Shown: positions 1 to 7,213, counted from the first letter of the stretch. The stretch: 16,339 bases of DNA from Clostridia bacterium (GCA_017458865.1 JAFSZW010000347.1:1-16339), one strand, 5' to 3'. Notes: a model not told the origin generated them from the letters alone. Numbers and translations are program-made.

Positions 1-1
1 G

Positions 2-223
2 GAGAGGGATGCCAACAAAAAAGAGCTCAGTGCTTCATTCACTCAAGAAGAGATCGAGATGATCGAAAAGACTACGGCGTTCTTTGATTATGCCACGTAT
101 GGCTCGCTCGATATGCCTGCGGGCACGATCATCACTGATGCGTACGATTCCGATATTATTGTCCCCGTCATCAGCAAGAGTGTAGCAGATACCTATTTAG
201 CTAAACCGGATGAACAGCCTTGA
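2..223 (+). CDS. 3' end of an unrecognised gene (partial)
   Basis: An open frame enters from the left edge and ends at TGA 221-223, giving the last 73 residues of a protein. The tail is acidic, with a likely helix around FTQEEIEMIEK followed by a segment containing SLDMPAGTII and DSDIIVPVIS, and it ends in a polar AKPDEQP. I do not recognise the family and see no catalytic motif or membrane segment. The frame has plausible coding composition and is followed about 80 bases later by a terminator hairpin, which supports a real gene end. No function can be assigned from this fragment. Confidence 0.6.
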   Translation, partial: ERDANKKELSASFTQEEIEMIEKTTAFFDYATYGSLDMPAGTIITDAYDSDIIVPVISKSVADTYLAKPDEQP

Positions 224-300
224 ATACGAAGGCCAGTTTATTAACAGGTAAGAGAACAAAGGTACTTCCCTGGCAGGATTTCCTCAGCACAGAAAAAAGA

Positions 301-336
301 CAATGCGAGCCTGGCCCGCATTGCATTTTATTTATT
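301..336. terminator. Bidirectional intrinsic terminator
   Basis: The 7-bp arms CAATGCG (301-307) and CGCATTG (317-323) enclose a 9-base loop. On the + strand the stem is followed by CATTTTATTTATT, suited to ending the gene at 2-223. On the - strand the stem is followed by TCTTTTTTC, suited to ending the carboxylesterase gene, whose stop lies about 150 bases away. Convergent genes sharing one hairpin is a common arrangement. Confidence 0.7.
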
Positions 337-473
337 CCGATCAGATGCAATAATTCTTCCTGGTTTCTGCCTTCAACGGGGCTCCCTTTTGTTTCCCCAG
401 CACCGGCACAGCGGTCAGTTGTTCACCGATTCTGCGCCATCTGCCGTTGGATCTTCCAAATCGAGCTCCGGAT

Positions 474-2048
474 TTAGAAGATGAAGTACTTCGTCAGCGG
501 ATAAGTCCTCTCCCAGTCAACAATACCGTAATCCCCTTCTGTACCCTGATGAATATTGAATTCGTCGAATACCATGATGGGCTTGGTCTCAGCGTTGTAC
601 AGATCCCAGTGGATCGCCTCACCGGTGGGAGATTCCTCGGCCGTCAGTGACGGATCGCCACACCTGGCAAAGTTCACCCACATGCGCTGCATCGTATGGT
701 TGAACGTATCGTCATACGCTCTGCCGGTAAAGAACGTATCCTGAGGATTGTTCAGCACGGGCGGCAGCTCGGCAGCATGTCCAGAAAGGAAATAGGGTTT
801 GGAGGTCTCAACCCGGAAATAGTAATGATAGGTCCTGCCGCCTGCAGCAGTATGGTTTTCAGACATGCGGAATACAGGCGCGAGGAAGAACACCTGATCT
901 CCAAACTTGAACGTCTTAAAGAACCGGTTTCCTGCGGTATTGTCCATAAACGACTTGGCCTTTTCCACATCCTCAGCCGTCATGGTGCTGAACCTGTAGT
1001 CATAGCGCGCGTTGAAGTACTCAGTAAACCCGGCCGGCGTCATGAAGCAGGCAAACTGTCCCATTTCATCTTTGTTGCAGCCCTCAAGGATGTCAATCTC
1101 CCTGGCCTCGCCATCGAGATACGCGCCATACGGGTCCAAAGGAATGAGCTTGCCGTCCCGCTCAGGCCAGTCACGAAGCGCAAGGATCGTTCCGGCTGTA
1201 TCGGCAATCTTCTCTGCCGGGCAGGCACAGAGGTCTGCGACTGTTTTGCATCCAAGTGCTTCAAGCAGCTCATTGGTAGCTGCAATCGCCTCTTCCGTAG
1301 AACTCGAAAATACGGGGGTTCCGCTCTGCGCAATGACACGACGGAAATAGCACCTTGCCTCAGGGATGAGCGGCAGCATTGTTACGCTTCCGCCACCGGC
1401 GGACTCACCGAAAATCGTCACGTTTTCGGGATCTCCGCCGAAAGCAGCAATGTTCTCATGAACCCACTTGAGTGCCATCGTCTGGTCCAGGAGTCCCAGA
1501 TTCTGAGCATCCGGGTAATCCTTGCCATCCGGCAGATGGGACAGATGAATAAAGCCCAGACCGCCCAGACGGTAGGCGATCGAGACAAAAATGACTTCAC
1601 TATTGTCTCTCACGAAATTGTAGCCCTCATACAGCGGATTGACCGTACTTCCCTGGGTAAACCCGCCGCCATGAATCCAGATCATAACCGGTTTCTTCCT
1701 GTCGGTATTCGCCGCGTTCGTCCAGATATTCAGATACAGGCAGTCCTCACCCACTACAGCAAGCGCTCCAGCATCATCCTGCGATTCCGGCTGAAGGCTG
1801 CCCTTGGCAAAATGATATGCCTCATAAACGCCCTCATCCGTCCCAAAGGGAACAGGCTTTTTGAATCTGTTCTTGCCCACAGGCTGCTCACCAACAAAGG
1901 GAATGCCCTTGTACGCAATAACATCTCCATCCTTTACGCCAACAAACATGCCATTGATACACTTTACCGCAAGATCCTTGTTATACTCGCCGGTAATCCT
2001 GTGATTCTCACCATAGCGAGCCCTTATAATCGACTTCAAATCTGCCAT
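474..2048 (-). CDS. Type B carboxylesterase (para-nitrobenzyl esterase family)
   Basis: Cytoplasmic alpha/beta hydrolase of 524 residues, the usual length for bacterial type B carboxylesterases. Visible marks are the oxyanion-hole HGGGF (about 126-130), the nucleophile elbow GESAGG with Ser216, the acid Glu328 in NKDEMG, and the catalytic His424 in SGHAAELPP. The family marks EDCLYLNIW (101-109) and FGGDPENVT (203-211) are also present. It hydrolyses carboxylic esters; the natural substrate cannot be read from sequence, although rumen and gut relatives include cinnamoyl-ester hydrolases. No signal peptide is visible, so it should act inside the cell. The start at 2048 is supported by AAGGAGG seven to eight bases upstream. 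It appears monocistronic, with its own promoter candidate and a dyad at the predicted transcription start. Confidence 0.93.
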   Translation of the reverse strand: MADLKSIIRARYGENHRITGEYNKDLAVKCINGMFVGVKDGDVIAYKGIPFVGEQPVGKNRFKKPVPFGTDEGVYEAYHFAKGSLQPESQDDAGALAVVGEDCLYLNIWTNAANTDRKKPVMIWIHGGGFTQGSTVNPLYEGYNFVRDNSEVIFVSIAYRLGGLGFIHLSHLPDGKDYPDAQNLGLLDQTMALKWVHENIAAFGGDPENVTIFGESAGGGSVTMLPLIPEARCYFRRVIAQSGTPVFSSSTEEAIAATNELLEALGCKTVADLCACPAEKIADTAGTILALRDWPERDGKLIPLDPYGAYLDGEAREIDILEGCNKDEMGQFACFMTPAGFTEYFNARYDYRFSTMTAEDVEKAKSFMDNTAGNRFFKTFKFGDQVFFLAPVFRMSENHTAAGGRTYHYYFRVETSKPYFLSGHAAELPPVLNNPQDTFFTGRAYDDTFNHTMQRMWVNFARCGDPSLTAEESPTGEAIHWDLYNAETKPIMVFDEFNIHQGTEGDYGIVDWERTYPLTKYFIF

Positions 2049-2071
2049 CCAAGTATCCTCCTTGTTTCTTT

Positions 2072-2101
2072 CGCAGGGAAACGTTCTCCATCATCCCTGC
2101 G
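2072..2101. promoter_or_regulatory. Perfect 8-bp dyad at the carboxylesterase transcription start (candidate operator)
   Basis: CGCAGGGA (2072-2079) and TCCCTGCG (2094-2101) form a perfect inverted repeat with a 14-base centre. It lies directly downstream of the predicted -10 box, so it covers the expected start of transcription and would also be part of the mRNA leader. A repressor operator or a leader hairpin would both fit. No regulator gene lies in the window. Confidence 0.45.
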
Positions 2102-2103
2102 TA

Positions 2104-2133
2104 TATTTAAGTTCATTGCATCAGAGCTTTCAA
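2104..2133 (-). promoter_or_regulatory. Candidate sigma-A promoter of the carboxylesterase gene
   Basis: On the minus strand, TTGAAA (2133-2128) and TAAATA (2109-2104) are separated by 18 bases, and transcription would start near 2097, about 50 bases before the ATG at 2048. Both hexamers are near-consensus but not perfect. The location between the upstream terminator and the gene supports it. Confidence 0.45.
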
Positions 2134-2590
2134 ACGCAATAATAGCTTACAGAAAACATGTCCCTTCCCAGTCCAGGGGCGTTCTCCCGGGTTCCCTTTC
2201 CGGATGGATAAGTCCCATTCATCCCAAAACACCCACACAGAGTCGTCTGCCTTTTCAAATTCCGGTACTATAGTTCCAGATGCCCCACGTTTTACTCATT
2301 ATCCTGTTTTTTTTAATACAATTCAAGGGACTTTGACAGAATGGAAAAGGTGGATTTTATCATCGCACCTGAGTAAACGAAATACAATGAAGGAAGCAGC
2401 GGAGGCTGCTGCATCCATGAATGCTTCGGATCGATTTCATGTTCACCGGATCCTGAGCGGGGCGCTGCAGTTTCATGATCATTGCAACCAACCTGACGCG
2501 GCATGCCGCTTACCAGACAATGACATCTGACCAGCAGGACTCCGTGCCCGGCAATTCCCAGTGCCGTGATTTGCGGCACTCCAAGTATAT

Positions 2591-2622
2591 AAAAAGAGGG
2601 GCTGTGCATTGCACAGCCCCTC
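2591..2622 (-). terminator. Intrinsic terminator of the flavoprotein reductase gene
   Basis: A perfect 12-bp stem (2596-2607 with 2611-2622) has a 3-base loop and is followed on the minus strand by TTTTTATATA. It lies 34 bases after the stop of the gene at 2656-5121, and its strength suggests complete termination before the carboxylesterase gene. Confidence 0.92.
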
Positions 2623-2655
2623 AGGACTATCTGAAATCTTTCGGAAACAGGTACC

Positions 2656-5121
2656 TTACTCAGCAGCGATGGTGTTCGCAGCAGTACGGCCGGAGACAAA
2701 GATCTCGACGATTGCGTTGCCGCCCAGACGGTTGCCGCCATGGATTCCGCCGGTAACCTCACCCGCAGCATAGAGGCCAGGGATGATTTCGCCAGCAGTA
2801 TTCAGCACGTGACGCTCGGTGTCGACCACAACGCCGCCCATTGTATGATGCGTAGAGGGAGCCATCAGACGAACGATCAGATCGGTGCCTTCCAGATCAT
2901 AGGTATCCGGCAGGTATTTGCCGTCTTCGCTCTTGCCGACATTACCGATGGTACGGGAAGCGATGCCCTTGCCAACGTCCGGATACTCACCCAGACCCAT
3001 AACAGCCTGGTCATAGGCCTTGATGGTCTCAATCACGGTTGCAGGATCTGCAGTGACGCCCGCGAACTCAGGATCTGCGAACAGCGTGGTCAGTGCATCC
3101 ACAGTGCCCTTGATGTGATAGTAACGGCCAGTGTAGTCGTCCGGCTGCAGCTGTGCAGTGGGCGGTCCAGGGATCTTCTGCTCAGCATTGTAGAACTCAA
3201 TGAAGACGCCAGGGGTATTGTTCTTTACGATGCCGTTCCTGAACTCTGCCAGGCTCAGCACGTCACGCTCGGAACCCTCGTCAACGAAGCGCTTGCCGGT
3301 GGTCGGGTTGATCCAGCAGGCATAGTTGCCGCCGCCAAACGCCAGGTTGCCGTTGTCCACCCAGGAGATGGGCATCAGCTGAGTGAATCCAAGACCAGTC
3401 GTCGCAGCACCGACCTCAGTAGCCAGCTTGATGCCGTCGCCCTGCAGAGAGCTGCGGTTGGTGGTCTTGGTGGAGGTAGTCAGATACGCGGTATCCCAGT
3501 ACACATTGTTCTCGAGAACCATGTCGATGTTGTTGGCATATCCGCCGGTAGCCAGTACGACGCCCTTGGCAGCATGCGCAGTAACCTCAGTGCCGTCATA
3601 CTTCACAGCCTTGACACCGGTTACCCGACCGTTATCAACGATCAGTTCGGTGGCAGCGGTGCGCAGCATGATCTTGTTGGCTTCGTTTTCAAGAATGGTC
3701 TTCACCGGGCCAACGAAATAGGTGCCCCAGTTGCCGTCCTGCGGCAGATACTCATTTTCACGATACCACAGTGCGCCGATCAGCGTGGGCTGCGTATCCT
3801 CGATGAAGTGAGCGCCCTGATCCTCAAGCCACTCCTTGAGGCCCTGTCCGCCTTCTACGAAGTTGCGAACCAGGTCGAGATCGCCATAGATCCACTGGGT
3901 CTTGTCAGCACTCTGACGCAGGCCGCCGTAGTAGGTCTGGAAAATGTGCAGATTGATGGTGGAGAACAGTGCCAGCTGGCTCTCGTCCACACCGGCATCC
4001 AGCTTGGGCTGTGCCCAGTCAAGATAAGCCTGGATTTCTTTCTTCAGATCCTGCAGAACGGGCAGGTATTCCGCATGAACACCATGCTTGCTGAGCTCAG
4101 CAGCATCGCCCGCGACAAATTCATTGTCCTGATAGTACGCCTCATCAAAGGCATCCTCATTCCAGTTCAGGATCATCTTCAGCTCCTTGATGCAGCCATT
4201 TACAGACTTGACCTTGTAGTAGGTCTGTCCATCATGGCCATACACGCCAGTCTCAGCATCCGGATCTGCCGGATCCCAGACCAGATAGGGCATTACAGAC
4301 TGGAACTGACCACCGGAAACGAGCGTGTTGCCGCCGACTTCCGCGTTCTTTTCAATCACCAGTACGGTATTGCCGTTCTGAACAGCCTGTGCTGCCGCTG
4401 CGATGCCCGCGCCGCCGGCACCAACAACGACCACATCATAGGTCTCCTCAATCGGATCCCCGGCTACATGCTCAACCTTGGCAGCCTTGAAGGCGTCCAG
4501 ATTGGTGCAGCCTGCCTGCTCTGCAGCATCATTCACGATGCTCTTCAGTGCACGGCTGGTGAAGGTTGCGCCGGAAACAGCATCCACGCCGGAGCCGTTG
4601 GCTTCCTTCATCTCGGGAATCATGATGTCAAACGCGACATCGCCGACATGAGCAGTCTCCGTAGAGCTCAGGATCTCGATATTCTCGAGCTTGCTCTCAG
4701 AGAAAGTAACCTTTGCGGTGACATTCCCGTTGTAGCCGTAAGCAGTCGCTTCATATTCGCCTGCGGTGAACGCCAGTTCAGCAGCAGGTGCATCAGCTGC
4801 ATCCGCGAGCGCCTTGTTAACCGCTTCCACAATTGCGGTGCCGGTAAACGTCGCGCCGGTGTTCACATCAACACCATCAGTGCCGTTCGCCTCAACGATT
4901 GCGGCAATGACTTTCTCAACGCTGTCTTCCCGGGCAACAGGATATGTCTCACCGGAATCGTCCACTTCCAGTGCGGCAATCTTCCCGTCTTCAACGGTAA
5001 CCACTACTTTGACCTCGCTGCCAAAGCCCTGAGCACTGCCGGTCTTCGTTTCCGCAGAAGCGAATGCCGCCATGCTAAGGACAAGACAGAGAGACAGTAC
5101 AAGAGCAATAAGTTTTCTCAT
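2656..5121 (-). CDS. Exported flavoprotein reductase: two FMN-binding domains plus FAD-dependent fumarate reductase/flavocytochrome c domain
   Basis: 821 residues. A signal peptide (1-23, hydrophobic core LIALVLSLCLVL, cleavage after ASA) directs export. Two FMN_bind domains follow. The first has flavinylation motif TGATFT (88-93) and the second SGATFT (183-188); the last Thr is the usual site of covalent FMN attached by ApbE. From about 228 comes the FAD domain, with dinucleotide motif GAGGAG (234-239) and the C-terminal HHTMGG (758-763) and NRLGG (797-801) typical of fumarate reductase-like enzymes. Arg619, His759 and Arg798 match the catalytic Arg and two substrate-carboxylate ligands of Shewanella flavocytochrome c. 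The usual QxHP His appears as Met583 (QLMP), so fumarate may not be the substrate. Likely role: extracytoplasmic reduction of an unsaturated organic acid as a terminal electron acceptor. The start at 5121 has AGGAAAGGAAGAGG upstream. No ApbE or electron-donor gene is in the window. Confidence 0.92.
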   Translation of the reverse strand: MRKLIALVLSLCLVLSMAAFASAETKTGSAQGFGSEVKVVVTVEDGKIAALEVDDSGETYPVAREDSVEKVIAAIVEANGTDGVDVNTGATFTGTAIVEAVNKALADAADAPAAELAFTAGEYEATAYGYNGNVTAKVTFSESKLENIEILSSTETAHVGDVAFDIMIPEMKEANGSGVDAVSGATFTSRALKSIVNDAAEQAGCTNLDAFKAAKVEHVAGDPIEETYDVVVVGAGGAGIAAAAQAVQNGNTVLVIEKNAEVGGNTLVSGGQFQSVMPYLVWDPADPDAETGVYGHDGQTYYKVKSVNGCIKELKMILNWNEDAFDEAYYQDNEFVAGDAAELSKHGVHAEYLPVLQDLKKEIQAYLDWAQPKLDAGVDESQLALFSTINLHIFQTYYGGLRQSADKTQWIYGDLDLVRNFVEGGQGLKEWLEDQGAHFIEDTQPTLIGALWYRENEYLPQDGNWGTYFVGPVKTILENEANKIMLRTAATELIVDNGRVTGVKAVKYDGTEVTAHAAKGVVLATGGYANNIDMVLENNVYWDTAYLTTSTKTTNRSSLQGDGIKLATEVGAATTGLGFTQLMPISWVDNGNLAFGGGNYACWINPTTGKRFVDEGSERDVLSLAEFRNGIVKNNTPGVFIEFYNAEQKIPGPPTAQLQPDDYTGRYYHIKGTVDALTTLFADPEFAGVTADPATVIETIKAYDQAVMGLGEYPDVGKGIASRTIGNVGKSEDGKYLPDTYDLEGTDLIVRLMAPSTHHTMGGVVVDTERHVLNTAGEIIPGLYAAGEVTGGIHGGNRLGGNAIVEIFVSGRTAANTIAAE

Positions 5122-5158
5122 AAGGTACCTCTTCCTTTCCTGAAATAAAAATATAGTT

Positions 5159-5184
5159 GATTGAGTTTGGCAAACGTCTCAATC
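5159..5184. promoter_or_regulatory. Nested dyad just downstream of the flavoprotein transcription start
   Basis: GATTGAG (5159-5165) and CTCAATC (5178-5184) form a perfect 7-bp inverted repeat. Between them, overlapping the first arm, is the small palindrome GTTTGGCAAAC (5165-5175). It lies at about +4 to +29 of the predicted transcript. It could be a repressor operator or a short leader hairpin. The sequence does not decide between them. Confidence 0.45.
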
Positions 5185-5194
5185 TTCCTAACTG

Positions 5195-5223
5195 ATTTTA
5201 CTCTTTGCGCATTCTCCTGTCAA
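5195..5223 (-). promoter_or_regulatory. Strong sigma-A promoter of the flavoprotein reductase gene
   Basis: On the minus strand, a consensus -35 TTGACA (5223-5218), a 17-base spacer and a -10 TAAAAT (5200-5195) predict a start near 5188, giving a leader of about 67 bases before the ATG at 5121. A perfect -35 with ideal spacing suggests high intrinsic expression, which would fit control by a repressor at the dyad just downstream. Confidence 0.75.
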
Positions 5224-5513
5224 TTGAATTTTCGAGCGCACCTCCATGCTTTGCTTTGCTTTGCTGCATGCTGCATGGCATCCCCCACCTCTGGCATTCC
5301 TGTCAATGGCTTGCCTTTCGCGATACCTGTCTGCAGATAACCATGATCGTTCTTTCATCAGCAAGATATGCGCCATACCCGGCACACAGAAAAATGCACC
5401 CTTGATTTCGCCAGAATGCGTTTCAGCGTTTCATTCCCAGTTGGCGACTGTTCAATCTCCATCTGTTCAGCCGTCTCGACTGATCCCACCGGACATAGCT
5501 CACTCCAATGATT

Positions 5514-5562
5514 TGAACCTTTTTCGATTATTAAAGGTTATTTTAAGGTTCAGTGCTATAAT
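5514..5562 (+). promoter_or_regulatory. Extended -10 promoter with three related half-sites for the secreted hydrolase gene
   Basis: TGCTATAAT (5554-5562) is a consensus extended -10, but no good -35 lies at the right distance. Instead, AAAGGTT (5533-5539) and TAAGGTT (5544-5550) form direct repeats 11 bases apart. TGAACCTT (5514-5521) and AAGGTTCA (5545-5552) form a perfect 8-bp inverted repeat. Heptamers at 11-base spacing just before a -10 resemble OmpR/PhoB-type response-regulator boxes, which suggests activator dependence. The ribosome site GGAGG and the ATG follow at 5617-5633. Confidence 0.55.
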
Positions 5563-5630
5563 ACTACCAGGATATCGAGCAGCGAAAGCATAAGACCGGA
5601 TATCTGAATCATTTACGGAGGATTTCTATC

Positions 5631-6602
5631 ATGAAACAGCTTATCTCTTTCATCCTTGTGCTTTTGCTCATATGTACCGGTACTGTTGCGATTGCTGAGG
5701 GTCAGCTCGGCCCCGGCAGGAATGGTGGTCGCGGCGGTATGGGCGGTGGTTCTGTGAACAAGTCTTCAGATACCGAGCTGCAGACAATGATCGCCGAGGT
5801 TGCACCCAAATTTCAGCTTTTGACCTATGATGACGCAGAAAGCAATACACAGCTTCAATATCACCTTTTCATTCCGGAAAACTATGACGAAAGCCAGCAA
5901 TATCCGCTGGTTCAGTTCATTCCCGATTCCAGTGTTGTCGGAAGAGGGACGGATGTTGTCCTGACGCAGGGCTGGGGCGGTCTGATCTGGGCCACATCAA
6001 CTGAACAGGCCAAACATCCATCCTTTGTGCTGGTCCCTGTCTTTACAGAAACAATTGTGGATGACAACTTCAACCATTCCTATCAGATCGAGGTTGCTCT
6101 GCGCCTGATCCAGTCCCTTACGGGAACCTACTCCATTGATACAAACCGAATCTACACTACCGGCCAGTCCATGGGAGGGATGACCTCATTCTATCTGAAT
6201 GCCACCTACCCTGACTTCTTTGCTGCCTCTGTTTTTGTAGGCAGCCAGTGGGACAACAGCATTCTGAACATTCTGGAAGACAAGAACTTCTTCTACATTG
6301 TATCAGCCGGCGATCCAAAGGCCTCTGCCGGACAGGCAGGTCTGCTGGCCGTCTTCGATGCAGACAGCGCTGCTTACAGCCACGCCGAATGGGGTGCGCA
6401 GGATGATGCTGACAGCCAGAATGCCAATGTAGCAGCGATGCTGGCTGAAGGAAACAATGCGAACTTTGTTACCTTTACTGCCGGCACTACCCTTGCCGCA
6501 GGTCAAAGTGCCGGCGGCGGCGCCGGAGACCATATGACCAGTTTTGACTACGCTTACAGGCTGGAAGCTGTCCGCGACTGGCTGTTCAATCAAAGCAGGT
6601 AA
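5631..6602 (+). CDS. Secreted alpha/beta hydrolase (putative esterase, PHB-depolymerase/peptidase-like)
   Basis: 323 residues with a clear signal peptide (KQLISFILVLLLICTGTVAIA, cleavage near residue 22), then a Gly-rich, probably flexible stretch (24-40, GRNGGRGGMGGG). The catalytic domain shows the nucleophile elbow GQSMGG with Ser180 and a likely charge-relay pair Asp228 (SAGDPK) and His301 (GDHMTSFD). The fold and motifs match secreted esterases annotated as PHB depolymerase, feruloyl esterase or prolyl-oligopeptidase-like; I cannot choose the substrate. There is no lipobox or sortase signal, so the protein should be released or loosely bound. The start is supported by GGAGG nine bases upstream. 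The gene is monocistronic, divergent from the flavoprotein gene, and followed by its own terminator. Confidence 0.85.
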   Translation: MKQLISFILVLLLICTGTVAIAEGQLGPGRNGGRGGMGGGSVNKSSDTELQTMIAEVAPKFQLLTYDDAESNTQLQYHLFIPENYDESQQYPLVQFIPDSSVVGRGTDVVLTQGWGGLIWATSTEQAKHPSFVLVPVFTETIVDDNFNHSYQIEVALRLIQSLTGTYSIDTNRIYTTGQSMGGMTSFYLNATYPDFFAASVFVGSQWDNSILNILEDKNFFYIVSAGDPKASAGQAGLLAVFDADSAAYSHAEWGAQDDADSQNANVAAMLAEGNNANFVTFTAGTTLAAGQSAGGGAGDHMTSFDYAYRLEAVRDWLFNQSR

Positions 6603-6691
6603 AGCCATCAGATTCGACTGGGACATCCTTCCTGATCTTTTCTCTCTGTGACGGCGTTGTGAAACAGGCTTTCAATCCCCACAGAACGCAG

Positions 6692-6721
6692 CACCAGCTT
6701 CGCACAGGCTGGTGGATTTTT
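6692..6721 (+). terminator. Intrinsic terminator of the secreted hydrolase gene
   Basis: A nine-pair stem (6692-6700 with 6706-6714, one G-T wobble) with a 5-base loop is followed by GATTTTTAT. It lies 90 bases after the stop at 6602 and reads only on the + strand. Confidence 0.75.
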
Positions 6722-6830
6722 ATAACGGAAACAATAATCCGGTTTACCTGTGCAAACAGTGTACGCTTTTCGGAAGAGATCTGGTGCTGTGGGAGTATGG
6801 ATCGCGTCCGTGTTATGAACAGCAAAGAGC

Positions 6831-6871
6831 AAAAATGGTAACCCTCATTTCCAGAAGAAATAAGGGTTACC
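6831..6871 (-). terminator. Terminator hairpin, minus strand, distal of a tandem pair
   Basis: The 15-base arms 6837-6851 and 6857-6871 pair with one mismatch around a 5-base loop and are followed on the minus strand by ATTTTTGC. On the plus strand no T-run follows, so it should serve minus-strand transcription arriving from the gene train that ends at 7214. Confidence 0.65.
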
Positions 6872-6874
6872 GGG

Positions 6875-6907
6875 AAAAATGATGACGGCAGGAAGTTCTG
6901 CCGTCAT
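6875..6907 (-). terminator. Terminator hairpin, minus strand, proximal of a tandem pair
   Basis: Perfect 10-bp arms ATGACGGCAG (6882-6891) and CTGCCGTCAT (6898-6907) with a 6-base loop are followed on the minus strand by CATTTTTCCC. On the plus strand a shorter TGTGCTTTT follows, so weak activity in that direction is possible. It lies about 300 bases after the last gene of the minus-strand train. Confidence 0.75.
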
Positions 6908-7102
6908 TGTGCTTTTGGGGGAGAGGAAAGCCTCACGAAACGCCTTGCTTGCACCGCGTTTGAGATAGCCGGGAGTATCGGGGATGCGGCGCCTGTTGGG
7001 CATGCACATGTCCGGCGGTGCTCGAGAGATGAGAAAGGGATGTGGTTGGTCAGCTTTTCTTTTCGGCTACTTCCATTGTTTCCCTGCCATATAAAACAGG
7101 AG

Positions 7103-7133
7103 CACTGCGCTTACGACAGGAGACACCGCAGTG
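7103..7133 (-). terminator. Possible weak terminator after the phosphopantetheinyl transferase gene
   Basis: Arms CACTGCG (7103-7109) and CGCAGTG (7127-7133) enclose a 17-base loop. On the minus strand GTTTTATAT begins about five bases after the stem. The large loop and offset T-run make it a weak candidate compared with the hairpins at 6837-6907. Confidence 0.3.
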
Positions 7134-7213
7134 TTGTCCCTTGCCGTGCTCTATTGTGCATCTGCCGCACATGGAAAAGAGTCGGAATCGCTCCTGAATG
7201 CATATTCCCTGAA

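Larger units (their letters stand above)
2049..2655. other. Intergenic region between flavoprotein gene and carboxylesterase gene
   Basis: About 600 bases without a convincing gene. The end near 2650 holds the terminator of the flavoprotein gene. A second small hairpin (arms AGTGCCG 2560-2566 and CGGCACT 2574-2580) lies just beyond it. The end near 2050-2135 holds the carboxylesterase promoter, dyad and ribosome site. The middle (about 2140-2555) contains only short frames without ribosome sites or recognisable protein character, and I see nothing else in it. Confidence 0.6.
5122..5630. other. Divergent promoter region between flavoprotein and secreted hydrolase genes
   Basis: About 510 bases carrying regulatory sequence for both flanking genes: a strong minus-strand promoter and dyad near 5159-5223, and a plus-strand promoter with three related half-sites near 5514-5562. 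The middle (about 5225-5510) has no convincing gene. It contains a small patch of short tandem repeats at about 5247-5279 (TTTGC units, then TGCATGC units) that shows no wider periodicity. Confidence 0.6.
6603..7213. other. Intergenic region between convergent units, rich in hairpins
   Basis: About 610 bases separate the secreted hydrolase (+) from the phosphopantetheinyl transferase (-). Visible contents are a plus-strand terminator (6692-6721), a larger imperfect dyad around it (about 6678-6794), two tandem minus-strand terminator hairpins (6837-6907) and a weak hairpin at 7103-7133. Two short frames (6712-6882 + and 6845-7009 -) were considered and not called because they lack ribosome sites and run through the hairpins. 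About 6910-7100 shows nothing I can name. Confidence 0.55.

Noticed and set aside
696..2273. Long plus-strand open frame (525 codons) opposite the carboxylesterase gene
   Set aside because: It is the antisense of a gene with complete family motifs, has no recognisable domain and no ribosome site, and its residue make-up (Arg-, Ile- and His-rich) is typical of an antisense frame.
2204..2530. Short frames on either strand in the intergenic region before the carboxylesterase
   Set aside because: No ribosome sites, composition unlike the neighbours, and the minus-strand frame (2313-2771) runs through the strong terminator at 2596-2622.
2740..5148. Very long plus-strand open frame (802 codons) opposite the flavoprotein gene
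   Set aside because: It mirrors the flavoprotein gene nearly end to end; codon bias in that gene keeps the antisense frame open. No domain or start signal was seen.
5247..5279. Short tandem repeats TTTGC and TGCATGC
   Set aside because: Only two to three units with no conserved longer repeat; too short for a CRISPR or a minisatellite call.
5596..5607. 12-mer CCGGATATCTGA shared with the leader of the hydrolase gene at 11975 (minus strand)
   Set aside because: A shared 12-mer is expected by chance many times in a window of this size, and the flanks do not match.
6712..6882. 57-codon plus-strand frame with a CKQC motif and possible GTG start
   Set aside because: The putative start lies in the terminator stem, there is no ribosome site, and the C-terminal part is the hairpin at 6837-6871; chance CxxC is likely.
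6845..7009. 54-codon minus-strand frame in the hairpin-rich gap
   Set aside because: No ribosome site, no recognisable family, and both tandem terminator hairpins lie inside it.
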